Of a DNA stretch of 64,000 nt, positions 45,372 to 54,595 are shown in pieces. The position numbers and the translations under genes were made by a program. The notes under the pieces are model-generated. The model did no database searches. It worked only from the letters and a program-made list of their open reading frames with translations, and was not told the origin of the DNA. The stretch is from Flavobacterium tistrianum (lineage in GTDB: Bacteria > Bacteroidota > Bacteroidia > Flavobacteriales > Flavobacteriaceae), in contig NZ_QJRH01000067.1 in the NCBI RefSeq assembly GCF_003254545.1, positions 240,679 through 304,678 on the forward strand, in the 5' to 3' direction. The first letter of the stretch is position 1, and each line of letters begins with the position of its first letter.

Positions 45372-46820
45372 TTATTTTTTAGAAAGTTCTTCCAAAACCT
45401 TTTTCCCGCCTTCATTTGTAGGATCCAATTCAACAGATTTTTTATAGTTGACTATCGCTAGTTTTTTGTCTCCATCTGCTAGATAAGCTTCGCCCAAACT
45501 ATCATAAACATTTCCAGATTTTGGGAAAGTTTCTACATTGATTTTGAAAACTTCAATTGCTTCTTTCTTTTTTCCAGTTTGCAATAATTGATATCCAACT
45601 CTATTGATATCGCTTTCTTTAATGGCATAAGTTGGATCATTTTTTAGTTTTTTATAAGTTTCTGTTCCTGCTGTTGTACCTTTTTCAGTATAAACATCCA
45701 ATAGATCAAGAGCTAGAGATTTTTTCGGCTGATTAAATGGCTGATTGTATAAAATATTGCGAATTGCAGTATTCATTTCGCCTAAAACAGTTCCGCCAGT
45801 ATTGTTCAATAAAACAACAAGATTTTTGTTTGCTGGAATACGAGAAATGACCGTATTAAATCCGTTGATACCGCCGCCGTGTTCAATAACAGTTAATTTA
45901 TCGTTTCCGTTTGGCACTTCATAAGTTGACCATCCATATCCGTAAAAGCCATTCCAAGCTTTAATGTAAGGTTTGAATAAAGATTCCATTGATTTTTCAG
46001 AAAGTAATTTATTGGTATAAAGTGCCTGATCCCATAAATACAAATCTTCTACGGTAGAATATAAAGATCCTGCAGCATACGGAATACTCATGTCAATATA
46101 AGAGGCATTGACAATTTTCTTTCCTTCTTTTTCATAACCAGCAGCTCTGTTTTTTATAATAACTTCACTATGATCATAACCTGTATTAACCATTTTTAAA
46201 GGGGTGAAAATAGTTTCTTGCAAATTCTGCTCGTATGTTTTGCCTGTAATTTTTTCGATAATATATCCTAATAGAAAATAGCCTGAATTGCTATAATTGA
46301 ACTTTTCACCTGGAGCGAAATCTAATGGAAGACTAGAAAATGTTTTTACAAATGCTTCTGGAGTATAAGGGTTTTTTGCTTTATCTCTAAGGAAATTTAG
46401 CGCGTTGGTATAATTTGGAATTCCAGAGGTATGAGTCAATAAATTATGAATTGTGATTTTATCGCCATTTTCTTTTGGATAATCTGGAAGATAAGTAGTT
46501 ATAGGAACATCTAATTTAATTTTTCCTTCTTCTGCCAGTTTTACAATTAAAAGAGCAGTAAATTGTTTACTTATGGATCCCAATCTGAATTTAGTATCAG
46601 GCTGATTCGGAATATTCCATTCCATATTAGCAGAACCGAAACCTTTTTTGAAAATTACTTTCCCGTTTTCTGCTATCAAAGCAGAGCCATTAAATTGTCC
46701 GTATTCGTTATATTTGTTTAGAAGCTGTTCAATTTGCTGTGCTTTATCTTGAGCAAAAGTGCTAAAGGATGAAAACTGAAAAGCGACAAAAAGTGCAATA
46801 AGCTTGATTGATTTTTTCAT
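45372..46820 (-). CDS. Beta-lactamase-fold serine hydrolase with C-terminal TPR
   Basis: A 482-residue exported enzyme (signal peptide about 1-23, ending FAQ). The class C/DD-peptidase core has the SxxK nucleophile Ser82-Lys85 (GSISKQFT), YSN at 176-178 (FNYSNSG) and HGGG in EHGGGINGF in place of KTG. Two to three TPR helices follow (about 395-480), e.g. SGNVYDSLGEAYLADGDKKL. Relatives include D-aminopeptidases, esterases and PBP4-like proteins. Actual beta-lactam hydrolysis is not implied. Confidence 0.88.
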   Translation of the reverse strand: MKKSIKLIALFVAFQFSSFSTFAQDKAQQIEQLLNKYNEYGQFNGSALIAENGKVIFKKGFGSANMEWNIPNQPDTKFRLGSISKQFTALLIVKLAEEGKIKLDVPITTYLPDYPKENGDKITIHNLLTHTSGIPNYTNALNFLRDKAKNPYTPEAFVKTFSSLPLDFAPGEKFNYSNSGYFLLGYIIEKITGKTYEQNLQETIFTPLKMVNTGYDHSEVIIKNRAAGYEKEGKKIVNASYIDMSIPYAAGSLYSTVEDLYLWDQALYTNKLLSEKSMESLFKPYIKAWNGFYGYGWSTYEVPNGNDKLTVIEHGGGINGFNTVISRIPANKNLVVLLNNTGGTVLGEMNTAIRNILYNQPFNQPKKSLALDLLDVYTEKGTTAGTETYKKLKNDPTYAIKESDINRVGYQLLQTGKKKEAIEVFKINVETFPKSGNVYDSLGEAYLADGDKKLAIVNYKKSVELDPTNEGGKKVLEELSKK

Positions 46821-47148
46821 AATAGATTGATTATGGTTTAAGATTAATGAATGATTCGATTTTGATTGATGATTGAAACTTCTTAAATGAAATAAAAAAG
46901 ATGCTCTAAAACTTTAGACGATTGATTTGTGATTTGGTTTCACGATTAATCCATTTTTTTTATTTTTTTTTCAGGATATAAAAAAGTAAGAGCACAGACC
47001 AGTTACTTTAAAAGTAGATCTATGCTCATAACTAACAAATATTTTTAATGCAATTAAGCAGTTAAAATTTTACTTATATATAATAATAGAAGTATAAATA
47101 ATTTTAGCATGTTTTCAGATTAAAGTTAATATCTGATTGAAGTGGAAA
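46821..47148 (-). other. 328-base gap between two serine hydrolase genes, with hairpin at 46990-47027
   Basis: GAGCAcAGAcC at 46990-47000 pairs with gatCTaTGCTC at 47017-47027, with TACTTT / AAAGTA inside; a T-rich tract follows on the minus strand, so this probably ends the upstream hydrolase transcript. Otherwise AT-rich, with repeated GATTGAT words near 46825-46875 and no coding sequence seen. Confidence 0.55.
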
Positions 47149-48657
47149 TTATTTGGTTTCAATATCAACTATTTTCTGTCCATTTTCTCCCAAGTAGTGC
47201 ACGACGATATTTTCATAAACTTTATAACCGTTATCAACATTGGTAAAAATGACTAAACCTTGTTTTGTTTTTGGAAGCAAAACAAAAATAGTCTGAACTC
47301 CTTTGTCTGCACCGCTATGAGATAGAGCATAGTTTTCATTTCCTAATTCGTAAATTTCGAAACCTAAACCAAAATATTTATTCTTTTTGGTCTGAACTTG
47401 ATGTGAAATCATATCATCAAAAACTTTTTTGCTTAATCCTTCGCTGTTCATTACGCTAGATAAAAATCTGCTGTAATCTTCAATCGTGGTCAATAAATCG
47501 TCTGCTGCGTTTGCAGATTTATTTTTTGTCGGTTCATAAGCATTGCCGTTTTTGTCATAATTGATAGCGTATCTCGAAAGGTCTATTTTATCATTCCAGA
47601 TTAATTGAGAATCGGTCATTTTTAATGGCTCAAAAACTAATTCTGAAGCCAATTGATCCAATGTTTTGTGGAATTTTCTCTCCAGAGCTTTTCGCAAATA
47701 TTCAAATCCTTCTCCAGAATATTGGTATTGAGTTCCAGGCTTAAATTTGAAATCTAATTTATTAGACGTATTAAAAGACCTCCAATTTGGAAAACCGGTT
47801 TGATGGCTCAAAACAATTCTCGTGGTCAGTAATTTTAAATTCGGATCTTTTGCAATATCAGGATCAATCCAATATTTGTAAAGCGGTTCGTCCAAATCCC
47901 ATTTTCCTGCGCTTACTAATTTCAAAGCCGTTATAGCAGTTATAGGTTTTGTTAGTGAAGCTACATTCCAGATAGTGTTATAAGGTGCCGAAACACCTTT
48001 TTTAAGTTCGCCAAAAACTTTTACCTGTTTTAGTTTTCCGTCAGTAATAATTCCAATTCCTAAAGCGGGAACATTATTCTCTTTCAGCCATTTTTCGGTT
48101 TCTCGATCATTGTCAAAAAGATTCGATATTCCAGCACTTGAACTTGTCATTTGATGATTGTAACTCAGAGATCTTGCTAGTTTCCATTCTTTATTTTTTA
48201 AAAGCCATAAATGGGTAAATTTGGCAAAACTTCCTGCCTGCTCTTTATTTCCAACAGAACTTTCGTAAAAACGGTGCGTTCCCATTTGAATCGCGCCATA
48301 CAAAACACCATTTTTATATAAGGGATAAATTTCAGCACTTCCGTCTATTAATTCTCTTCGATAATTATATTTTCTTGTTGGAGAACAGATTCCGTTTTGA
48401 AATGTTTTTAAAAATCTTGCCTTGTCAGAAATACTGTCTTTGTCGTGATAAAATTCAAAATCTTCGGTATAAAGATTTTCAAATTGTTTTACATCGCATG
48501 TATTAAACCCAATGTTGAAAAGAAGGCTGTCTTTTGACATAATGGTTTTATATAAAACTGAACTTTTATCTTCCTGAGAAAATCCAAGCTGGATTTGAAA
48601 GAATAAAATTCCAATTAAAAGAAATTTTAACTGAAAAAAGAATTGATTGATTTTCAT
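47149..48657 (-). CDS. NTF2-like domain fused to beta-lactamase-fold serine hydrolase
   Basis: A 502-residue exported protein, start chosen at MKINQFFFQLKF so that the signal peptide (about 1-27, ending GFSQ) is N-terminal; an in-frame ATG at 48699 adds 14 residues. Residues 35-165 look like a SnoaL/NTF2-type domain (FENLYTEDFEFYHDKDSISD, then LWLLKNKEWKLARSLSYNH). The remainder is a class C-like serine hydrolase with Ser234-Lys237 (NVASLTKPIT), YSG in YQYSGEGFEYL and HSG in ALSHSGADKG. Substrate unknown. The AraC gene begins upstream on the same strand. Confidence 0.85.
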   Translation of the reverse strand: MKINQFFFQLKFLLIGILFFQIQLGFSQEDKSSVLYKTIMSKDSLLFNIGFNTCDVKQFENLYTEDFEFYHDKDSISDKARFLKTFQNGICSPTRKYNYRRELIDGSAEIYPLYKNGVLYGAIQMGTHRFYESSVGNKEQAGSFAKFTHLWLLKNKEWKLARSLSYNHQMTSSSAGISNLFDNDRETEKWLKENNVPALGIGIITDGKLKQVKVFGELKKGVSAPYNTIWNVASLTKPITAITALKLVSAGKWDLDEPLYKYWIDPDIAKDPNLKLLTTRIVLSHQTGFPNWRSFNTSNKLDFKFKPGTQYQYSGEGFEYLRKALERKFHKTLDQLASELVFEPLKMTDSQLIWNDKIDLSRYAINYDKNGNAYEPTKNKSANAADDLLTTIEDYSRFLSSVMNSEGLSKKVFDDMISHQVQTKKNKYFGLGFEIYELGNENYALSHSGADKGVQTIFVLLPKTKQGLVIFTNVDNGYKVYENIVVHYLGENGQKIVDIETK

Positions 48658-48732
48658 TTGTATTTGGTTTTGATTGATGATTCTGCAAAAGTAAATCAAT
48701 CAAAACTCACAAAATTGTACAAATGCGAAAGT

Positions 48733-49527
48733 TTATCTTTTATGAGAAAGAAAATACGAATCGGGATCGAATGTTTTTGGTGTGGTTTTAGTCACATCTT
48801 TAAACTTTCTGATAAAATGCGATTGGTCAAAATATTTGTTGTAAAGTGCAATATCAGTCAGTTTTAATTTTTCTAAATCAGTATTCACCATTTGATCGAC
48901 TGATTTTCTGAATTTCAAAATCTGAATATATTTTTTAATTGTTAATCCAGTTGCCGTTTTAAACTTAATCTGAAGCAATCGCTGTGAAGTTTTTAATACT
49001 GAACTGATTTCTGAAACTGAAATTTCGAAATCTTGACTTTTAATAATCTCACAGATTTTTTCAATTGTATTTTTCTCCGAATTTAAATCAGATAATGATT
49101 CGAAATAAGTATTTATTGTATTTAATATCGTTTCAATATCAGAATCAATCTGAACTTTAAAAGGAAGTTCTTCGGGATTAATTTTGAGAATAGAATCTGT
49201 AAAATTGCTTAAATCATATTTTGAAAACATGGAAAGTGTCCAAGTATGAAGCTGAACAATTGTAACTTTAGTTTTTGGATAGATGTTAACCAAAACTTTA
49301 TTCGTCATTTGAGAACAAAAGTAAACGCCTTCGTTCATCTCATATTTGGCTTTACTCGTATGAACTTCGATAGCATTTCCAGTTACAAAAGCGAGATTAA
49401 AACAGCCGTTTGGAAGAACAAGTTTGTTTTCTATTGAGTTTTCGCCAATGCTATTGTCCAGACACCAAATTTTATTGACGAATCGCTCAGTTTTAGGATT
49501 TACATAATGTTCGGAATATAGTTGCAT
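48733..49527 (-). CDS. AraC-family transcriptional regulator
   Basis: A 264-residue protein beginning MQLYSEHYVNP. An N-terminal ligand-type domain (about 1-150) has LVLPNGCFNLAFVTG, typical of cupin-like DUF6597/AraC sensor domains. The C-terminal DNA-binding domain includes VSEISSVLKTSQRLLQIKFK and the second helix motif YNKYFDQSHFIRKFKDVTKT. An ATG at 49545 would add six residues but lies in the loop of a 16-bp inverted repeat. It is upstream of the NTF2-hydrolase gene by 75 bases and may control it. Confidence 0.82.
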   Translation of the reverse strand: MQLYSEHYVNPKTERFVNKIWCLDNSIGENSIENKLVLPNGCFNLAFVTGNAIEVHTSKAKYEMNEGVYFCSQMTNKVLVNIYPKTKVTIVQLHTWTLSMFSKYDLSNFTDSILKINPEELPFKVQIDSDIETILNTINTYFESLSDLNSEKNTIEKICEIIKSQDFEISVSEISSVLKTSQRLLQIKFKTATGLTIKKYIQILKFRKSVDQMVNTDLEKLKLTDIALYNKYFDQSHFIRKFKDVTKTTPKTFDPDSYFLSHKR

Positions 49528-49567
49528 TTTAGTCTGCGATTTCATAATTTAAAATCGCAGACTAAAA
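49527..49567. repeat. Perfect 16-bp inverted repeat at the start of the AraC gene
   Basis: TTTTAGTCTGCGATTT (49527-49542) and AAATCGCAGACTAAAA (49552-49567) are exact reverse complements with a 9-base centre that holds one of the two possible ATG codons. Flanking T and A tracts are in the wrong order for a terminator, which favours an operator or a repeat. Confidence 0.85.
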
Positions 49568-49589
49568 TACAGTTTTTCCGAGTTATTGT

Positions 49590-50183
49590 TTAAACAAACT
49601 CACCAAAATTCTCTCGTTTAGTATTCTGCCATTCCTCCAAAATAATACTGAAATAAACATCATCTTTGCTTTTTCCTTCAGAATCGACATAATTGTTTCT
49701 AAAAACGCCTTCTTTTAAAGCTCCCAGTTTTTCAATAGCTTTTTGAGATCTTAAATTTTCAAGATCGGCACTGAATTGTATTCTTCTAAATTGAATATGT
49801 TCGAAACCAAAATTCAATAATTCATATTTGCATGCTTTATTTAGACCAGTTCCCTGAAACTCCTTTCCATACCACGTCCACCCAATTTCGCATTTTTGAC
49901 TTGCATGGTTTAGATAACCATAACGAGTGCTTCCGGCAACTCTATTTGTAGCTTTGTCAATAATAAGAAATGGATAACAAATTCCATCTACTTTTTGTTT
50001 TAATGTACTTTGTATATAGTTTTCAAAATCTTGATCGTTTCGAACATACATTCCCATATACTTCCAAATTTCATCATCAAAAATGATTTCTTTTAGTTCT
50101 ATATTTCTTTTGCTTTCAAATGGAATTAAAAGTACTTTTTCGTTTTCTAAAATAATATCCGATTGTAAAATTTCCTTCTTCAT
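49590..50183 (-). CDS. GNAT acetyltransferase, RimJ/RimL-like
   Basis: A 197-residue acetyltransferase. The central segment VAGSTRYGYLNHASQKCEIG followed by WTWYGKEFQGTGLNKACKYEL carries the acetyl-CoA loop (FQGTGLNK), and ENLRSQKAIEKLGALKEGVF is the typical RimJ/RimL end motif. Substrates in this group are N-termini of proteins, amino acids or small amines. It is probably a single gene, 23 bases upstream of the inverted repeat before the AraC gene. Confidence 0.85.
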   Translation of the reverse strand: MKKEILQSDIILENEKVLLIPFESKRNIELKEIIFDDEIWKYMGMYVRNDQDFENYIQSTLKQKVDGICYPFLIIDKATNRVAGSTRYGYLNHASQKCEIGWTWYGKEFQGTGLNKACKYELLNFGFEHIQFRRIQFSADLENLRSQKAIEKLGALKEGVFRNNYVDSEGKSKDDVYFSIILEEWQNTKRENFGEFV

Positions 50184-50400
50184 GAGTTTTTATATTTAAT
50201 TATTTGTAAGTAATGTTTTGCAAAAGTAATTGTTTGATTTTTCATAAATAAATTAAAAAAATAACATTTTGTTATATTTTTTAAAAACGTAAAAAATCCA
50301 CTTTGCATTTTGCAATTCATAGAAGCAAATAATTGATTTATTTTAGGTCTTATCTACAATTATTAGTTATTTTTACGACCCAATATTAGATTTTCCCTCG

Positions 50401-51741
50401 ATGCAAACATCATTAAAAATTGCAGTTGTTGGTTCTGGACTTGTAGGGTCGCTTCTGGCAATTTATCTTAAAAGAGCGGGGCACACCGTTCATGTCTATG
50501 ACCGTAGTCCCGATATCCGAAAAATAAATTTCTCAGGCCGATCTATTAATCTGGCTATGTCCAATCGTGGCTGGAAGGCCTTGGATGCAGTTGGTGTTGG
50601 AGATTCAGTTCGAGAAATCGCAATTCCGATGGATAAACGTGCCATTCATTTGGTAGACAAATTAAATTTTCAGAATTACGGACAGGAAGGAGAATCTATA
50701 TATTCTATTTCAAGAGGAAAACTAAACAGAAAAATGATCGATCTTGCTGAAGAAGCTGGAGCCGAATTTCATTTTGAGCAGAAAGTTTGGGATGTTACTT
50801 TGAGCGATGCTACGCTTCATATTGGCGAAAGCGAAAGAGGAGAGTGGGAAGAAAGAAAGTTTGATATGGTCTTTGGTGCCGATGGAGCTTTCTCTAGAAT
50901 TCGACACAGAATGCAGCGCCAGAGTATGTTTAATTATTCGCAGGAATTTTTGAATATGGGATACAAAGAATTAAACATTCCAGCAAATCCAGACGGAACG
51001 CATAAATTAGATAAAAACTCATTTCATATTTGGCCAAGAGGCGAATACATGTTAATTGCGCTTCCTAATCTAGATGGAAGTTTTACTTGTACCTTGTTTA
51101 TGCCTTTTGAAGGAGAAAATTCTTTTGAATCGCTTACAGATCGTAAAATGGTTGAAGATTTCTTTGAAAAAAACTTTCCAGATTCGATTGAAGTAATTCC
51201 AGAATTGGCAAATGATTTCTTTAAAAATCCAACCAGTACTTTGGTTACGATGAAATGTTTTCCTTGGACTTACGAGAATAAGATTGCTTTGATTGGAGAT
51301 GCTTGTCACGCCATCGTTCCGTTTTATGGACAAGGTATGAATGCTGGTTTTGAAGATATCACTGTTTTGAGCGAAATGATTGAAAAGTACCAAGACGATT
51401 GGAAAAAAATATTTACAGAATATCAGATCTCTAGAAAACCAAATGCAGATGCTATTGCAGAGCTTTCGTATCGAAATTTTTTAGAAATGAGCACCAAAAC
51501 AGCAGATGAAAAATTCTTGCTGCAAAAGAAAATAGAAAAAGTCTTTTCAGACAAACATCCAGATAAATGGATTCCGCTTTACAGCCGTGTTACTTTTAGC
51601 GACCGCCCTTATGCTGAAGCTTTGGCGATTGGAGATTATCAAAACGGAATTATGGAAGAAGTGCTTCGAATGGAAAATATCGAAAAAATCTGGAATGGAG
51701 CAGAAGTTGAAAACAAAATTCTCCAATTGTTATCGAGATAA
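50401..51741 (+). CDS. kmo: Kynurenine 3-monooxygenase
   Basis: A 446-residue FAD-dependent aromatic hydroxylase converting L-kynurenine to 3-hydroxykynurenine with NADPH and oxygen. The GSGLVGS FAD loop is at residues 11-17, followed by RSPDIRK and the segment GRSINLAMSNRGWKAL characteristic of KMO. The second FAD motif is GDACHAIVPFYGQGMNAGFE near residue 300. Together with kynU this supports hydroxykynurenine cleavage to 3-hydroxyanthranilate. It converges with the HerA-like gene, separated by a palindrome. Confidence 0.95.
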   Translation: MQTSLKIAVVGSGLVGSLLAIYLKRAGHTVHVYDRSPDIRKINFSGRSINLAMSNRGWKALDAVGVGDSVREIAIPMDKRAIHLVDKLNFQNYGQEGESIYSISRGKLNRKMIDLAEEAGAEFHFEQKVWDVTLSDATLHIGESERGEWEERKFDMVFGADGAFSRIRHRMQRQSMFNYSQEFLNMGYKELNIPANPDGTHKLDKNSFHIWPRGEYMLIALPNLDGSFTCTLFMPFEGENSFESLTDRKMVEDFFEKNFPDSIEVIPELANDFFKNPTSTLVTMKCFPWTYENKIALIGDACHAIVPFYGQGMNAGFEDITVLSEMIEKYQDDWKKIFTEYQISRKPNADAIAELSYRNFLEMSTKTADEKFLLQKKIEKVFSDKHPDKWIPLYSRVTFSDRPYAEALAIGDYQNGIMEEVLRMENIEKIWNGAEVENKILQLLSR

Positions 51742-51751
51742 ATTACAATAT

Positions 51752-51819
51752 CAATAACAATATCAAAAATCAATTTTACATTGACATGCTATTGTAATTG
51801 ATTTTTGATATTGTTATTG
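51752..51819. repeat. Perfect 24-bp inverted repeat between convergent genes
   Basis: Arms 51752-51775 and 51796-51819 are exact reverse complements of an AT-rich sequence (core AATCAATT / AATTGATT). Part of the right arm is repeated directly after it (TAATTGATTTTTG). It may act as a bidirectional transcription end. Confidence 0.8.
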
Positions 51820-51832
51820 TAATTGATTTTTG

Positions 51833-53350
51833 TTATTTCTTAAAGATTTTAGTCAAGACGCCAAAAACACCTCTTATAAAAGTAGCGCTTGTTACAACTT
51901 TCAAAACAGATTTTGTAACAACTTCTGTAGTGCTTGGTCCAGCTTTTGATGATTTGGCAGGAGCTTGTTCTTCTTGCTGAGCTGCGACTTCCGCAGCGTC
52001 TGCCAGTTTTTTGTTTAAAATTTCAAAAGCACTTTCGCGGTCAATTTCTTCAGCATATTTTTTAACTAATTTCGATTTGCCATTTATTTCATCAATTTCA
52101 GATTGAGATAAAACATCCATTCGGCTCATTGGTGCGCGCATCATTGTAGCAACAAGCGGAGTAGGAATACCTTTTTCGTTAAGTGCTGTAACCAAAGCCT
52201 CTCCAATTCCTAAACTTGTCAACAATTCATCAGTCTTATAATAAGGAGAAGTAGGATAGTTGTCGGCTGTTTTCTTAATCGCCTGACGATCATTTGCTGT
52301 AAAGGCTCTCAATGCATGTTGGATCTTTAATCCTAACTGGGCTAAAACACCACTCGGAACATCCATCGGATTTTGAGTCACAAAATAAAGTCCAACACCT
52401 TTAGAACGAATTAATTTTACTATTGTTTCGATTTGTTCCAAAAGTGCTTTGCTGGCTTCATTAAAAATTAAATGCGCTTCATCAATAAAGATTACCAATT
52501 CAGGCTGTTCTGCATCTCCTTTTTCAGGCATCTTCTGATAAATTTCAGCTAAAAGGCTCAACATAAAAGTCGAGAATAATTTTGGTTTATCCTGAATATC
52601 CGTCAAGCGGATGATATTAACGTAACCTTTTCCGTTTTCATCAATTCGCATTAAATCATCGGTTTCAAAAGACAATTCACCAAAGAACAAATCACCACCT
52701 TGTTGTTCCAGTTCTATAATTTTTCTAAGAATGGTTCCTGTTGTGGCAGTTGAGATTTTACCATAACTAGCTGCGATTTCATCTTTACCTTCTTCTGTAA
52801 TATAATTGATTACTTTTTTAATGTCTTTTAAATCTAATAAAGGCATTTGCTTATCATCGCAATATTTGAAGATAACTGCTACAACTCCAGCCTGTGTATC
52901 ATTCAAGTCTAAAATTCGTGAAAATAAAACAGGTCCAAACTCAGAAACAGTAGCACGTAGGCGAACACCATTTTGTTTAGATAAAGACATCAACTCAACA
53001 GGAAATGCGGCTACATTATAAGGTATATTAATTTTAGCATGACGCTCTGTGATAAAACCTTCTTCTTTGCCTTCTTTAGCAATACCACTAAAATCTCCTT
53101 TAATATCCATCATTAAAACAGGAATTCCTGCACTAGAAAGCTGTTCAGAAAAAACCTGAATTGTTTTGGTTTTTCCTGTTCCAGTTGCACCAGCAATTAA
53201 TCCGTGTCGATTTAAAGTTTTTAGAGGAATTTTGACATTTGCTTCTGCAATTGGCTCACCGTCAAGCACTGCGCCTCCAAGTATAATGCTATCTCCCTTC
53301 GAAGAATACCCTGTTGTTATATCTGCAATAAAATTCTCTTTTTTATTCAT
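51833..53350 (-). CDS. HerA-like/DUF853 P-loop ATPase
   Basis: A 505-residue ATPase of the HerA-FtsK group, the DUF853/YjgR-type family. Walker A is GATGTGKT (54-61), Walker B is VIFIDEAH (near residue 290), and a sensor-like TQNPMDVP follows in YFVTQNPMDVPSGVLAQLG. The last 60 residues are low-complexity Ala/Glu/Lys followed by a hydrophobic VRGVFG-type tail. The cellular role of this family is not established; HerA relatives pump or move DNA. No nuclease partner (NurA) is adjacent. Confidence 0.88.
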   Translation of the reverse strand: MNKKENFIADITTGYSSKGDSIILGGAVLDGEPIAEANVKIPLKTLNRHGLIAGATGTGKTKTIQVFSEQLSSAGIPVLMMDIKGDFSGIAKEGKEEGFITERHAKINIPYNVAAFPVELMSLSKQNGVRLRATVSEFGPVLFSRILDLNDTQAGVVAVIFKYCDDKQMPLLDLKDIKKVINYITEEGKDEIAASYGKISTATTGTILRKIIELEQQGGDLFFGELSFETDDLMRIDENGKGYVNIIRLTDIQDKPKLFSTFMLSLLAEIYQKMPEKGDAEQPELVIFIDEAHLIFNEASKALLEQIETIVKLIRSKGVGLYFVTQNPMDVPSGVLAQLGLKIQHALRAFTANDRQAIKKTADNYPTSPYYKTDELLTSLGIGEALVTALNEKGIPTPLVATMMRAPMSRMDVLSQSEIDEINGKSKLVKKYAEEIDRESAFEILNKKLADAAEVAAQQEEQAPAKSSKAGPSTTEVVTKSVLKVVTSATFIRGVFGVLTKIFKK

Positions 53351-53729
53351 GCTTTTATTTGTAATTTAGATTGTTATGAGTATTGCTTTGTTTTTGGGCA
53401 CTTTTTCTGTGGTTTTTTTTAGTAAGAAAAAGCTTTTTTTGATTGAAAATTTAATAAAAAAAAAATTCTCAGCTTTTTAAGAAGATATCAAAGGAATCTT
53501 TGAATATTTACTAAAACGTTGTAATTTTTCTAATTATCGTCCTTTTTTTTGTTTTATCTAAAAAATGATGCGACCAATTTAATGAGATATTTTTTAATTT
53601 GAAGTTAAATTTCGGTCAATTAAATTAAAAAAAGTTTTTTTATTTAAACTAAACGTATAAATTTGCTCCTCTACAAGTTAAATATAACTAAAAAATAAAA
53701 ATTATTTAAAACTATTAAAATTAAAAAAA
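53351..53729 (+). other. 379-base promoter region of the exbB-tonB operon
   Basis: Very AT-rich, with no coding sequence seen. TAAATTTG at 53658-53665 is an exact -7 element; 19 bases upstream only TTTT is seen (53635-53638). Transcription would start near 53672 and the exbB ATG is at 53730. The other side contains the promoter of the minus-strand ATPase gene, not resolved by eye. Confidence 0.5.
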
Positions 53730-54554
53730 ATGGCAAACGTTAAAGTTAAAAAAGAAAGCACTTCAAATGGCGGAGGAATGATCACAGGAATCATTATTGT
53801 AGCGTGTATCTTAGTAGGGGTGTTTATTTGGAAAGTAATCATGGGGGATTCTGCGAACTTCGAAGGAGGTAATCCAGAAACAGGACATCCAATCAATACA
53901 TTAGGACAGGTATATAAAGGAGGTTTCATCGTACCAGTATTATTAGGTATGTTTTTAATGGTTGTTGTTTTTTCTATTGAAAGATTTATTGTTATCGGTA
54001 AAGCTGCTGGAAAAACTAACCTTGACAAATTCATGAAAAGTGTTCAAGGAAGTATTAAAGAAGGAAACATCGAAGCTGCTATCGCTTCATGTGACAAACA
54101 ACAAGGTTCAGTTGCAAACGCAATTAAATCTGCTTTGGTAAAATACCAAGATGTTAAAAAAGAAGGATTCAACAGCGAAGAAGCTTCTGAAGTAATCCAC
54201 AAAGAAATCGAAGAGGCAACTTCATTAGAAATGCCAATGTTAGAGAAAAACATGACTATTATCTCTACTTTAGTATCTTTAGGTACATTAGGAGGATTAT
54301 TAGGAACTGTATCTGGTATGATTAAAGCGTTTGGTGCGTTAGCTTCTGCTGGTACTCCTGACCAAGCTGCTCTTGCAACAGGTATCTCTGAAGCACTTAT
54401 CAACACTGCTACAGGTATCTCTACTTCTATCTTAGCAATTGTTTCTTACAACTTCTTTACTGCTAAAATTGACGATTTAACTTACTCTATCGATGAGGCT
54501 GGTACTACAATCGTGAATACTTACAGAAAATTCAGAGGAAGTTTAAGACAATAA
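53730..54554 (+). CDS. exbB: ExbB/TolQ/MotA family proton channel
   Basis: A 274-residue inner-membrane protein with hydrophobic segments at about 17-37, 66-88, 177-200 and 222-245, one more than in E. coli ExbB. The conserved channel segment STLVSLGTLGGLLGTVSGMI and the final TGISEALINTATGISTSI match the ExbB/TolQ family. Together with ExbD and TonB it uses the proton gradient to energise outer-membrane receptors. First gene of a run of seven genes in one direction. The extra N-terminal segment is common in Bacteroidetes ExbB. Confidence 0.93.
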   Translation: MANVKVKKESTSNGGGMITGIIIVACILVGVFIWKVIMGDSANFEGGNPETGHPINTLGQVYKGGFIVPVLLGMFLMVVVFSIERFIVIGKAAGKTNLDKFMKSVQGSIKEGNIEAAIASCDKQQGSVANAIKSALVKYQDVKKEGFNSEEASEVIHKEIEEATSLEMPMLEKNMTIISTLVSLGTLGGLLGTVSGMIKAFGALASAGTPDQAALATGISEALINTATGISTSILAIVSYNFFTAKIDDLTYSIDEAGTTIVNTYRKFRGSLRQ

Positions 54555-54595
54555 TTAATTTTTGATTTTATATCAAAAAAATAAAATAAAAGATA

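Noticed and set aside
45372..48657. Beta-lactamase antibiotic resistance
   Set aside because: Both proteins have the SxxK fold but the wide serine hydrolase family includes esterases and peptidases, and KTG is replaced by HGG or HSG; no resistance claim is justified.
49527..49567. Terminator of the acetyltransferase gene
   Set aside because: The perfect stem ends in A rather than T on the minus strand and has T before it, the reverse of a rho-independent terminator.
54044..54406. 120-codon antisense frame within exbB
   Set aside because: Shadow of a conserved gene; codon composition mirrors the sense strand and no domain is visible.
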